A stretch of DNA of 16,989 nt, taken from NCBI GenBank assembly GCA_029548585.1, contig JAKPNC010000054.1, positions 1-16,989 of the forward strand. The letters are read 5' to 3'. Below, piece by piece: positions 1 through 7,479 of the stretch; position 1 is the first letter of the stretch; every line of letters starts with the position of its first letter. Source of the DNA: a bacterium (GTDB taxonomy: Bacteria > Ratteibacteria > UBA8468 > B48-G9 > JAFGKM01). The notes below the pieces were generated by a model. The model was not told the origin of the DNA. It saw only the letters and a program-made list of their open reading frames with translations, and did not search any database. The position numbers were made by a program, and so were the translations under genes.

Positions 1-1
1 T

Positions 2-1111
2 CCCAGGGGCAGCCTTATCAGGAAAATCATCGAGGATTTCTGGAAAGAGATCCACCTGAAAAACGGCTATGATCTTGTAACCACTCCACACATAGCGGAT
101 ATTGCCCTTTGGCATAAGTCGGGCCATACTCAGTTTTACAAGGATAACATGTTTCCCCCTATGAAATTTGATGAAAAGGAGAAGGAGTTCCAGCTTAAAC
201 CCATGAACTGCCCTTTCCACATACTGATATATAACAACAGGCTCCGGAGTTACAGGGAACTGCCCATAAGGTGGGCGGAGCTCGGTACGGTTTACAGGTA
301 CGAGAAGCAGGGCGTGCTTCACGGTCTTCTCCGGGTCAGGGGCTTTACCCAGGATGATGCCCACATCTTCTGTACTCCGGAACAGGCAGAGGAAGAGATT
401 TCAAAGGTCATTGAGCTGACCTCGTTTTTCCTTGGCAAGTTCGGTTTTACCGATTACAGGGTCTTCCTCTCGACCCGTCCCGAAAAATACGTGGGTTCCC
501 TGGAAAACTGGGAAAAGGCCACCTCGTCTCTTTCCAACGCCCTCAAGGGCAGGAATATAGATTTTGAGATAGATCCCGGAGAAGGAGTCTTCTACGGGCC
601 CAAGATAGATATCAAGATCCGTGACAGCCTTAAAAGGGAATGGCAGTGTACCACCATCCAGGTGGATTTCAACAACCCCGAACGGTTTGATGTCAGGTAT
701 ACCGACCACGAAGGCAATTTCAGGGTGCCCATATTAATCCACAGGGCCATTTTCGGTTCACTGGAAAGATTTTTCGGCATGCTGATAGAGCAGTACAAGG
801 GGAATTTCCCGCTTTGGCTGGCTCCCGAACAGCTCAGGATCCTTCCCATAGGGGAGAGGCACATGGATTTTGCCATGAGAGTCAGGGAGAGGCTGGCAGG
901 TTGTTTCAGGGTATCGGTCGACGCTAGGAACGAGAAGATAAACAGGAAGATCAGGGACTCTGAAGATATGAAGATCCCTTACATGGCGATAGTCGGAGAC
1001 AGGGAGGTTGAAAGCGGGGAGGTTTCCGTCAGGCAGCATCAGAAGGGAGTCCTTGGAAGCATGTCCCTGGAACAGGTGGAACGGATGCTGAGAGACGAAA
1101 TTGGGCAGTGA
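2..1111 (+). CDS. thrS: Threonine--tRNA ligase, 5'-truncated
   Basis: Class II aminoacyl-tRNA synthetase that charges tRNA-Thr in the cytoplasm. The frame is open from base 2, so the visible 369 residues are the catalytic core plus anticodon-binding domain. The N-terminal TGS and editing domains, if present, lie outside the window (E. coli ThrRS has about 640 residues). Class II motif 1 is represented by PHIADIALWHKSGH. The zinc-ligand Cys is in MNCPFH, motif 2 is in the RVRGFTQDDAHIF stretch with the second zinc ligand (His of DDAH), and the third ligand is the His of LIHRAIFGS. Motif 3 is GSLERFFGMLIE. The C-terminal part (about the last 100 residues, from LRILPIGERHMDFA) is the anticodon-binding fold. 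infC, rpmI and rplT follow, the classic thrS-infC-rpmI-rplT order, which supports the call. It stops at TGA 53 bases before infC. Confidence 0.97.
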   Translation, partial: PRGSLIRKIIEDFWKEIHLKNGYDLVTTPHIADIALWHKSGHTQFYKDNMFPPMKFDEKEKEFQLKPMNCPFHILIYNNRLRSYRELPIRWAELGTVYRYEKQGVLHGLLRVRGFTQDDAHIFCTPEQAEEEISKVIELTSFFLGKFGFTDYRVFLSTRPEKYVGSLENWEKATSSLSNALKGRNIDFEIDPGEGVFYGPKIDIKIRDSLKREWQCTTIQVDFNNPERFDVRYTDHEGNFRVPILIHRAIFGSLERFFGMLIEQYKGNFPLWLAPEQLRILPIGERHMDFAMRVRERLAGCFRVSVDARNEKINRKIRDSEDMKIPYMAIVGDREVESGEVSVRQHQKGVLGSMSLEQVERMLRDEIGQ

Positions 1112-1113
1112 TA

Positions 1114-1142
1114 TGGACAAAGGCAAAAGAATATATTATAAT
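1114..1142 (+). promoter_or_regulatory. Predicted sigma70-type promoter for infC
   Basis: TGGACA (1114-1119) and TATAAT (1137-1142) are separated by 17 bases, a near-consensus promoter starting 2 bases after the thrS stop. The expected transcription start near 1149 would leave a leader of only about 16 bases carrying the AGGAG of infC. It would let infC-rpmI-rplT-GGDEF be transcribed apart from thrS. Read from sequence only. Confidence 0.6.
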
Positions 1143-1164
1143 TAATTAACAAAAAGGAGAAAAT

Positions 1165-1716
1165 ATCGTTAATATAAGAAGAGGCGGATTCCAGTTCAGG
1201 GACACGAGGAGCCCGAAAAACAGGATAAATTTTCAGATACGTGTCCCGAGCGTCAGGCTGATCGGGGATGATGGAACCCAGTACGGCATAGTTGATAAGA
1301 AGGAAGCCTTGCAGAAAGCGAGGGAGCAGGACCTTGACCTGGTCGAGATCGTTCCGACTTCGTCTCCTCCGGTTTGCCGCATAATGGATTACAAGAAGTT
1401 CCTTTACGATCAGAAGAAGAAGGAAAAAGAGAAGAAAAAGAAGCAGAAAACCATCTCTCAGATAAAGGAAATAAGGTTTACTCCTGAGACCAGCGAGCAT
1501 GATTACAAGTTCAAAAAACAACACGTGGAAGACTTCCTGAAGGAAGGATTCAGGGTAAAGGTTACGATCTTCTATAAGGGAAGGGAGATACTCCACAAGG
1601 AACGGGGCTATCAGATGCTTGAGAGGCTGACCAAGGAACTGGCAAGTATCGGGAAGATAGAGTTGCGGCCCAAACTGGAAGGTCCCAGGCTTACAGTAAC
1701 TCTCATACCCTTATGA
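1165..1716 (+). CDS. infC: Translation initiation factor IF-3 (AUC start)
   Basis: IF-3 binds the 30S subunit, keeps it apart from 50S and proofreads the initiator tRNA-start codon pair. The usual IF-3 N-terminal domain lies upstream of the first in-frame ATG (1309): NRINFQIRVPSVRLIGDDG, then the linker signature CRIMDYKKFLY and a lysine-rich helix. The C-terminal domain begins at KEIRFTPETSEHDYKFK. An in-frame stop at 1147-1149 bounds the reading frame on the 5' side. Between it and the conserved domain there is no ATG, GTG or TTG. ATC at 1165, 5 bases after AGGAG (1155-1159), gives 183 residues, the normal family length; ATA at 1174 is a poorer alternative. A non-standard AUU-like start is the known basis of IF-3 autoregulation in E. 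coli; that the same holds here is inference. rpmI follows after 12 bases. Confidence 0.95.
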   Translation: MVNIRRGGFQFRDTRSPKNRINFQIRVPSVRLIGDDGTQYGIVDKKEALQKAREQDLDLVEIVPTSSPPVCRIMDYKKFLYDQKKKEKEKKKKQKTISQIKEIRFTPETSEHDYKFKKQHVEDFLKEGFRVKVTIFYKGREILHKERGYQMLERLTKELASIGKIELRPKLEGPRLTVTLIPL

Positions 1717-1728
1717 AAGGAAGAACAA

Positions 1729-1929
1729 ATGCCTAAGCTAAAAACAAAAAAATCAATAGCAAAACGGTTCAAGATTACCGGAACGGGAAAGGTTGTTCAC
1801 TACGGTTCCGGCGGCGCCCACATACTTTCGAAGAAGAGCTCAAAGAGGAAAAGAAGGATAAAGCAGTCTTCCTGCTTGAATAACAAGGGCGATGTAAAAA
1901 TGGTCAAGAAGCTTCTGCCGTACAAATAA
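1729..1929 (+). CDS. rpmI: Large ribosomal subunit protein bL35
   Basis: Small, highly basic 66-residue ribosomal protein of the 50S subunit, full length for the family. It begins MPKLKTKKSIAKRFKITGTGK and ends VKKLLPYK, both typical of bL35. The ribosome binding site AAAGGAAG lies directly at the infC stop, 12 bases before the ATG, so infC and rpmI are probably one transcriptional unit. rplT follows 17 bases downstream. No frameshift or unusual residue is seen. Confidence 0.97.
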   Translation: MPKLKTKKSIAKRFKITGTGKVVHYGSGGAHILSKKSSKRKRRIKQSSCLNNKGDVKMVKKLLPYK

Positions 1930-1946
1930 ATCCAGGAGATACAAAA

Positions 1947-2318
1947 ATGCCAAGAACGAGTAATTCACCGGCTTCCAGACAGAGAAGAAAGAAAGTCCTT
2001 GAAAGAGCAAAAGGATACAGACAGGGGCGTTCCAAGCTTTTCAGGAAAGCTAAAGAGTTTGTCGAAAAAGGGTTGTCATACGCCTACAGGGACAGGAGAA
2101 GAAAGAAGAGGGATTTCAGAAAACTCTGGATAGCAAGAATTTCTGCCGCCTGCAAGCTGAACGAGGTTTCTTACAGTTCTTTCATGGACGGTCTGAAGAA
2201 AAACGACATAGAGATCAACAGGAAGATGCTTGCAGAACTTGCTTTTAACGAGCCGGAGAGATTTTCCGACCTTGTGGCGCAGGTCAAGGGAAAACAGGGC
2301 TTGAATGAGAACATTTAG
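1947..2318 (+). CDS. rplT: Large ribosomal subunit protein bL20
   Basis: rRNA-binding 50S protein needed early in large-subunit assembly. The 123 residues contain the family hallmarks: KVLERAKGYRQGRSKLFRKA at the N terminus, YAYRDRRRKKRDFRKLWIAR in the middle and a C-terminal domain with SYSSFMDGLKKNDIEINRK. AGGAG lies 8 bases before the ATG. The C terminus carries a short extra tail (KGKQGLNENI), and its coding sequence overlaps the next gene by 14 bases. In many bacteria bL20 represses its own operon by binding a leader structure; no such structure was identified here. Confidence 0.97.
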   Translation: MPRTSNSPASRQRRKKVLERAKGYRQGRSKLFRKAKEFVEKGLSYAYRDRRRKKRDFRKLWIARISAACKLNEVSYSSFMDGLKKNDIEINRKMLAELAFNEPERFSDLVAQVKGKQGLNENI

Positions 2319-3501
2319 GAACACGTTTTTTTTCTTCGTTGTCATCTATGTGTTTGCTCTCACGATTTCTTATTCCAAGGGCAAGGAATTCAGCGCCAAC
2401 TTCTACTTTTTCTCTCTCAGCATTATCGTCTCCCTGCTGATCGTTATAGAGATAATATATGCATTCAACATATCTCTCGATATCAGCAAGTTCAAAAGGG
2501 AGAGGGAGAAGATGCAGCTTTCCATGATAGATTCTGGGATGGAGTCAATGCTCCTTTCTGCGCTGACAGACATCATCGAAACCTTCAACGAGGATATAAC
2601 CCTCGATGAAATCCTCGATACGATCACCGAATCCGTAAGCAATATCTTCAAGAAAGAGACGATAATCCTGCAGCTTCTGGGTGAGAATTTCAAGAAGGCG
2701 CTGAAAGGCGGCAAGGACATAATCGTATCGGAAGACATCTTCGACCAGGTTATCAACAAATCGCGCCCCATCCTGGTAAATAATACGGCTTCTTTCGAGC
2801 AATACCGGCTCCTCGAGCAGCAGGGGGTAACCTCCTTTATCATAGCTCCCTTCCACCAGAAGAGAAACGTTGTTGGCATAATAGGCGTATTCTCTTTTGA
2901 CAACAAGCAGTTCAACATCAAGGATCTTGACCTCCTGCGCAAGGTGTCCGCACCAACATCACTTCTTGTGGAGAACGCCGTCCTTTTTGAAAGGACCAAG
3001 ACCCTGGCAATTACCGACAGCCTTACCCAGCTTTACAACAGGAGGCATTTCGAGCAGAAGCTGAACGCCGTATGTATCAACTCGGAAAAGAAGAAGACCC
3101 CGGTATCCCTGTGTATAGCCGATGTTGATTTCTTCAAGTATTACAACGATGTGAACGGTCACCAGGCGGGGGATGCCGTACTGAAGAAGATAGCGGAGGT
3201 CCTCAAACAGGGAGTCAAGGGTTCTGACATTGTTGGAAGGTACGGGGGGGAGGAATTCATTATCATTTTCCCGGATACGGAGAAGGCAGACGTTGTAAGG
3301 ATATGCGAGAATATAAGCAGGAAGATCAAGGCATTTGTTTTTTACAACGAGGAAGCTCAGCCCAATAACAACCTGACGATAAGTTTCGGAGTGGCATCCT
3401 TTCCCGAAGACGCACAAACCCCGGAACAACTCATCAAGCAGGCTGATTTCGCCCTCTACCGCGCAAAGGAACTGGGCAAGGACAGGGTTATAGCCTGCTG
3501 A
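2305..3501 (+). CDS. Membrane-anchored GAF-GGDEF diguanylate cyclase
   Basis: Predicted to make the second messenger cyclic di-GMP from two GTP at the inner face of the membrane. The 398 residues show two hydrophobic segments (about 7-22 and 33-54), a charged coiled linker (58-80), a GAF-like sensory domain (about 95-228) and a GGDEF domain (about 235-398). The signature is intact as RYGGEEF (312-318), with the metal-binding Asp of IADVDFFK (273) and the NDVNGHQAGD motif (281-290). The inhibitory RxxD site is degenerate: KGSD (305-308), Lys replacing Arg, so product feedback may be weak. No EAL or HD-GYP domain is present. The ATG overlaps the end of rplT by 14 bases and has AGGG 5 bases upstream, which suggests translational coupling. 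What the GAF domain senses is unknown. The 3' end overlaps the convergent gene. Confidence 0.93.
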   Translation: MRTFRNTFFFFVVIYVFALTISYSKGKEFSANFYFFSLSIIVSLLIVIEIIYAFNISLDISKFKREREKMQLSMIDSGMESMLLSALTDIIETFNEDITLDEILDTITESVSNIFKKETIILQLLGENFKKALKGGKDIIVSEDIFDQVINKSRPILVNNTASFEQYRLLEQQGVTSFIIAPFHQKRNVVGIIGVFSFDNKQFNIKDLDLLRKVSAPTSLLVENAVLFERTKTLAITDSLTQLYNRRHFEQKLNAVCINSEKKKTPVSLCIADVDFFKYYNDVNGHQAGDAVLKKIAEVLKQGVKGSDIVGRYGGEEFIIIFPDTEKADVVRICENISRKIKAFVFYNEEAQPNNNLTISFGVASFPEDAQTPEQLIKQADFALYRAKELGKDRVIAC

Positions 3502-3814
3502 TATGCTTTTTCAGTTCATCCCACAATTTGTCCGAGGCTGTATCGATTTTCTTCCCGGCCTCTTTTTCAAGGGATTCAATTCTCTCATGGTATTCCCTTT
3601 CGAGCACCTTTTTTCCCGCAACGGCTTCGGCGTCTTTTTCAGCCCTGTATTTGTCTGTTGCTTTCTCTGTCATCTCCTGCCTGGTTTTGGCCAGCCGGCT
3701 TAGCTTGTCTTCGAGAGAAGCAAGGATCCTTTCTGCCTGCTCTTCCCCCTGTTGCAGGATTTCCCCGGCTTTTTCCTCTGTCTCCCTGATGATCTTTACC
3801 TGTTCCTTTAGCAT
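3488..3814 (-). CDS. Coiled-coil protein, V/A-type ATPase subunit H/G-like
   Basis: A 108-residue, highly charged protein that is almost all predicted alpha helix. Heptad-like stretches rich in Glu, Lys and Ala run from EKAGEILQQGEEQAERI through REYHERIESLEKEAGKK. Length and composition resemble the peripheral-stalk subunit H (AhaH/NtpF type) of archaeal/vacuolar-type ATPases, which pairs with subunit E to brace the rotary motor. Other ATPase genes are not in the window, so this could also be a generic coiled-coil protein. A strong AAGGAG lies 5 bases before the ATG. No membrane segment or signal peptide is seen. The last 14 bases overlap the end of the convergent cyclase gene. The gene upstream on this strand ends about 100 bases away. 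Confidence 0.6.
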   Translation of the reverse strand: MLKEQVKIIRETEEKAGEILQQGEEQAERILASLEDKLSRLAKTRQEMTEKATDKYRAEKDAEAVAGKKVLEREYHERIESLEKEAGKKIDTASDKLWDELKKHISRL

Positions 3815-3914
3815 TTGATCTCCTTTTATTTGTCACCCTGCGGTGTCTCTGCTCAGGGGCTGTCTTTGGGATTCTGTATAATTTCACATATGTAGAAATG
3901 GATGCAGGTTTGCC

Positions 3915-6554
3915 TCAATTGTGCAAGCCGCCCCGGCCCAGGAACCTGTCTATTTCGAAAGCGGCTTCCCTTCCCCCGGCTATTGCCCCTGCCACGGTGT
4001 CTCCCCCGTTGAGGGCATCTCCGGCGGCAAAGATTCCGGGATTGTCCGTAAGGTGGCAGCCACCCGCCGTAAGGATCTTCCCGTTATCGCATTTAAAGTG
4101 TTTTTTGAGGGAAGCGCACAGGTTTTGTCCAACCGCCTCGACGCATACCTTAACCGGGAGCATGTGCTCGGTTCCCGGGATCTCTTCGGGTTTCCTCCTG
4201 CCGTAGCCGTCAGGATCTCCGAGCCTTGTATGGATGATGCGGACGTATGAAAGCCGCCCGTTCATGTCCCGTATATATTCCACCGGCTGGCTGAGGATCA
4301 TGAAGTGTACCCCGGAGTCCTCTGCCGCCCTCGCTTCCGCCGGCCACGCAGGCATTTCCTTCCTTCCCCTTCTGTACAGCAGGTAGGTCTCCCATCCTTC
4401 CTCCCTCAGGGCGGTTGCGGCATCCATGGCGAGGTTGCCTCCCCCGACGACAGCCGCGGCAGTTCTTTCCCTTCCTGACAGGAAACCTGCCTTGTTCCGG
4501 AAAAAATCAAGCGCCGGTATCACCCCGTCAGGCTTTTCGAGCGGGAGGGAAGCGCTCTCCTCCAGGCCCGTAGCCAGAAGTATCGCGGCAAACCTCTTCC
4601 TGAAAAGGTCTTCAGGGGTGAAATCGACAAAAAGCCTTTTCCCGTATTCTACCCGTACCCTGCCGCTCTTTTCAAGCTCCAGCCCCGATATCTCTCTTTC
4701 CGTGACCGAAGGCGGCAGCCTGCGGGCAGGAATGATGTTGAGCATGCCTCCGAGTTTTCGGCCTGCCTCGAAAATGACAACCTTATAGCCCATTTCGACA
4801 AGAAAGACCGATGCCGCGATGCCGGCGGGACCGCCTCCGACAACTGCCACGGTCTCTTCTTTTCCGGTCCCGGGGATCACTGCCGTCCAGTTGTTTTTGG
4901 CGGCAATCTCGGAAACTTTTCTCTGTATGCGGTGCACGGGGACGGGGGCGGATTGCCACGTTCCGGACAGGCAGTTTTTTTCGCAGAGTGTTTCAACGGG
5001 GCACACGTAGGAAGTGATCTCGGGCAGGGGGTTCCTTCTGCGGAGCAACCTGTAGGAGAGCCTTGAGTCACCCTTCCGGAAGGCACCTATGAAGCCCCTT
5101 ATGTCAACTCCGGCCGGGCATCCTGCCCTGCATGCTCCCTCCCAGCATTGCAGGCAGCCGGAGCTTGCCTGTCCGAGGTAATCCTGGCTGTTGCTGCGCC
5201 CTTCCCTGTAGACAGGAGCGTATATCTCACCGTCCCTTACCACGCATCCCGCCCTGCCTCCGTCCCTCATGATCTGGGAGCATGAAGAACACGTGATGCA
5301 CATCTTTTCCGGCTCCAGCCGTTTCTCTCCCAGCAGGGCGTTTGCGAAGCCTGGGTATGCGAGGGCAAGCCTTCCCAGTCCAAAAGAAGTTATCTTACCT
5401 TTTTTCTTCAGTTCCGCTCCGACCAGGGGTGCAAAATGGCGGAGCCATGAAAATCCCGTGTTTATAATGAAAAGGGAAGGGAACCTTTCAGATATCCTGC
5501 ATGTAAGGTCAATGATCCTGGAAATAGTTTCAAGCGGATGTTCCCCGGGAAGATATCCTCCGTCCACGGGATAGTCGTAAGGCCTTTCTACGTGGGGCTG
5601 GTAATAAGGATTGCCTACCGCCAGGTTGACCATATTCATGCCGGCATCCCTGAGTTTTTCAACCAGCAGGATGGGCTCTTCCATGTCGGGCTCCAGGCTG
5701 CCGTCTTTTTTCATTCCCCACCCGTAAGGGTGCGGGATGCCGTCGTAAATGTTCAGCCTGGACGTTATCTCCGCAGAAGAAAGAGCTTTCCTGACAGCGA
5801 TGGCGGTTTCAACCAGAAACCTCGTTCGGTTTTCAAAGATTCCCCCGTACCTGCTGTCTTTCCTGGTATAACCGGAAAGAAGCTCGTGGAGGAGGTACCC
5901 GTGGCAGCATTTTATGTCCACCGCATCAAAACCGCACTCTTCAGCCATCTGAGCGGCGGCAATATATTTTCCTTTCAATTCGTCTAACTCTGCGTCCGTG
6001 ATTATTCTTGTATGTTCGTTTTCCTGGTGTTTCAACACGGGAGAATGGTATGATATGATCGGCATGGGAAAGCCCCGGGGTTTGCTGTATCTTCCTGAAT
6101 GGGTCAGCTGGAGCACGATGTAAGGGTCTTGTTTCGCACCCGAGTGGTTGCGGCCGGATTCTCTTATCGTCTCCGCGAGCTGCCTGAAAGAGGAAAGGGA
6201 TTTTTCGTTTATCCACAGCTGGCGGGGGTTGGCTCTTCCTTCAGGGACCACGGCCGTGGCTTCAACCCATATCAGCCCGGCCCCTCCACGGGCAAAGCGT
6301 ATATACCGTCTCACAGTGAGGCTTCCCGGTCTGCCGTCTTCTTCTCCGTCGCATCCTTCCATGGGCTGGATTGACAAGGAATTGGGGATAACCCTGTTGC
6401 CGAGCCTGCACGGCCGGCCTAAAATTTCCGCGCTTTCATTGAAATCCCTTTCAAGGGGGATGCTGATTCCCAGCCTTTCAATCTCTTCAAGCAGTTGCCC
6501 TAATTCCGTAAACTCGAAGGGCAAAGGAGATTTTAACCGCTGTGCCTGATCCAT
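3915..6554 (-). CDS. Fused Old-Yellow-Enzyme / GltD-like iron-sulfur flavoprotein
   Basis: An 879-residue predicted cytoplasmic NAD(P)H-dependent reductase. Residues about 42-412 form an FMN-binding Old Yellow Enzyme-type barrel (QLTHSGRYS, HGYLLHELLS, DSRYGG). Next is a dienoyl-CoA-reductase-type 4Fe-4S motif (Cys 419, 422, 425, 437). A GltD/dihydropyrimidine-dehydrogenase-like cluster domain follows (Cys 467, 470, 475, 479, then 518, 524, 528). The C-terminal half holds an FAD-binding GGGPAG (about 573-578), a second Rossmann motif GGGNLAMDAA (704-713) with YRRGRKEMP and the closing FAD motif GIFAAGDA. Electrons probably run NAD(P)H-FAD-FeS-FMN-substrate. In the usual H-x-x-H pair that polarises the substrate carbonyl, the first residue is Lys (IKCCH, Lys215/His218), so the substrate may not be a standard enone. 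The ATG at 6554 has AAGGAG 5 bases upstream; an in-frame TTG at 6593 adds 13 residues without such a site. Substrate not assignable. Confidence 0.9.
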   Translation of the reverse strand: MDQAQRLKSPLPFEFTELGQLLEEIERLGISIPLERDFNESAEILGRPCRLGNRVIPNSLSIQPMEGCDGEEDGRPGSLTVRRYIRFARGGAGLIWVEATAVVPEGRANPRQLWINEKSLSSFRQLAETIRESGRNHSGAKQDPYIVLQLTHSGRYSKPRGFPMPIISYHSPVLKHQENEHTRIITDAELDELKGKYIAAAQMAEECGFDAVDIKCCHGYLLHELLSGYTRKDSRYGGIFENRTRFLVETAIAVRKALSSAEITSRLNIYDGIPHPYGWGMKKDGSLEPDMEEPILLVEKLRDAGMNMVNLAVGNPYYQPHVERPYDYPVDGGYLPGEHPLETISRIIDLTCRISERFPSLFIINTGFSWLRHFAPLVGAELKKKGKITSFGLGRLALAYPGFANALLGEKRLEPEKMCITCSSCSQIMRDGGRAGCVVRDGEIYAPVYREGRSNSQDYLGQASSGCLQCWEGACRAGCPAGVDIRGFIGAFRKGDSRLSYRLLRRRNPLPEITSYVCPVETLCEKNCLSGTWQSAPVPVHRIQRKVSEIAAKNNWTAVIPGTGKEETVAVVGGGPAGIAASVFLVEMGYKVVIFEAGRKLGGMLNIIPARRLPPSVTEREISGLELEKSGRVRVEYGKRLFVDFTPEDLFRKRFAAILLATGLEESASLPLEKPDGVIPALDFFRNKAGFLSGRERTAAAVVGGGNLAMDAATALREEGWETYLLYRRGRKEMPAWPAEARAAEDSGVHFMILSQPVEYIRDMNGRLSYVRIIHTRLGDPDGYGRRKPEEIPGTEHMLPVKVCVEAVGQNLCASLKKHFKCDNGKILTAGGCHLTDNPGIFAAGDALNGGDTVAGAIAGGREAAFEIDRFLGRGGLHN

Positions 6555-6650
6555 TTCAGCTCCTTTTCCATTTTTGCTTCCTGTTCCGGGCAATTTTTCT
6601 CAAGTGAAGGGAGACCGGTAATTCCCGGGGTTATTTTTGCGGACCTATTA

Positions 6651-6679
6651 ATTTTAACCAATCAGGCGGAGAAAATCAA
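6651..6679 (-). promoter_or_regulatory. Predicted promoter for the fused flavoprotein gene
   Basis: On the minus strand TTGATT (6674-6679) and TAAAAT (6651-6656) are separated by 17 bases, 4 and 5 matches of 6 to the sigma70 boxes. The expected start near 6643 gives a leader of about 90 bases before the ATG at 6554. It lies back to back with the promoter of the metallo-hydrolase gene. Confidence 0.5.
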
Positions 6680-6719
6680 GCATGGGCGGCTGAAAGAGGC
6701 TTATTCTCAAGGTCATTCT

Positions 6720-6748
6720 TTCCCGGAATGGCTGCCCCGTAGTATAAT
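6720..6748 (+). promoter_or_regulatory. Predicted promoter for the metallo-hydrolase genes
   Basis: A perfect TATAAT lies at 6743-6748, about 75 bases before the first metallo-beta-lactamase-fold gene. The -35 region at 17-base spacing (TTCCCG, 6720-6725) is poor, so an activator or weak basal expression is possible. The opposite promoter is about 40 bases away. Confidence 0.4.
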
Positions 6749-6822
6749 ACTTGTTGTCCGCCGGGGTCGCGGGACGGAATTGAGACAATGGTTTTGCGGA
6801 GAAGAAAAAGGAGAAAATGGAA

Positions 6823-7422
6823 ATGAAGGTTGACAGGGTTGTTGTTGGAGAGATAGAGACCAACTGCTACATAGTTACATGCCTGAAAACGGGCAAGAGC
6901 CTTGTGATAGACCCGGGCGACGATTATCCAAAGATCCTGCGGGCATCTTCGGGCAGGGAAATATCCCTCGTGCTTAATACCCACGGGCATATAGACCACA
7001 TAAAAGAGGATGGCAGGTTCGGACTGCCCGTTTATATTCACACCCTCGACAGGGATTGTCTCCGGGATCCGTCCAGGAACCTTTCGGCCCTGCTGGGTTT
7101 TGCTTTTACCGTTGATCCTGAAGTGGTCGGGATCGGGGATGGCGACCAGATCAGGCTCGGGGAGTTGACCTTCCTGGTTATCCATACCCCGGGCCACACG
7201 TTGGGAAGCGTATCCTTTCTTGCAGGAGGCGTCCTCTTTTCGGGAGATACCCTCTTCTGCGGCGACCGCGGCAGGACCGACCTGCCCGGGGGATCTGAGG
7301 AAGAGATCTGCGCATCCATAACCGAGAAGCTTCTTCCGCTGCCCATGTCCACCCTTGTATACCCGGGGCATGGACCCGAAACAAGCATAGGTGCGGAAAG
7401 GAAGCTCTGGGACGGGAATTGA
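6823..7422 (+). CDS. Metallo-beta-lactamase-fold hydrolase (glyoxalase II-like)
   Basis: A 199-residue cytoplasmic hydrolase of the glyoxalase II/YcbL-like group, predicted to cleave thioesters or related esters with two metal ions. The metal ligands are all present: THGHIDH (His54, His56, Asp58, His59), TPGH (His125), FSGDTLF (Asp142) and YPGHG (His183). The N terminus VVVGEIETNCYIV is typical of this compact group, which lacks the C-terminal substrate domain of true glyoxalase II. Start: AAGGAG at 6808-6813 sits 9 bases before the ATG at 6823 and only 3 before an ATG at 6817, so 6823 is preferred. A second fold relative follows after 57 bases; the gap holds an 8-bp GC hairpin (7424-7445). 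Physiological substrate unknown. Confidence 0.9.
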   Translation: MKVDRVVVGEIETNCYIVTCLKTGKSLVIDPGDDYPKILRASSGREISLVLNTHGHIDHIKEDGRFGLPVYIHTLDRDCLRDPSRNLSALLGFAFTVDPEVVGIGDGDQIRLGELTFLVIHTPGHTLGSVSFLAGGVLFSGDTLFCGDRGRTDLPGGSEEEICASITEKLLPLPMSTLVYPGHGPETSIGAERKLWDGN

Positions 7423-7479
7423 CCCTGGCCTCCGGAAAGGCCGGGGGCGAAGGGATGTACGATTTTTCAAAGGTGTAAC

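Noticed and set aside
1309..1716. infC starting at the first ATG (135 residues)
   Set aside because: It would remove most of the conserved IF-3 N-terminal domain, which is encoded in frame upstream behind a good ribosome binding site.
3883..3900. ACATATGT palindrome near a TATACA-like box as an operator/promoter for the coiled-coil gene
   Set aside because: Only 8 bases are symmetrical and no -35 box of matching spacing was found.
3898..6549. Several plus-strand open frames opposite the fused flavoprotein
   Set aside because: They are shadows of a GC-rich real gene: no ribosome binding sites, no recognisable domains, low-complexity composition.
6555..6593. 13-residue N-terminal extension of the fused flavoprotein from a TTG
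   Set aside because: The ATG at 6554 has AAGGAG at ideal spacing; the TTG has none and the extension shows no family sequence.
7424..7445. 8-bp GC hairpin between the two metallo-hydrolase genes as a terminator
   Set aside because: No T-run follows, and the genes look co-transcribed; it may only affect mRNA stability.
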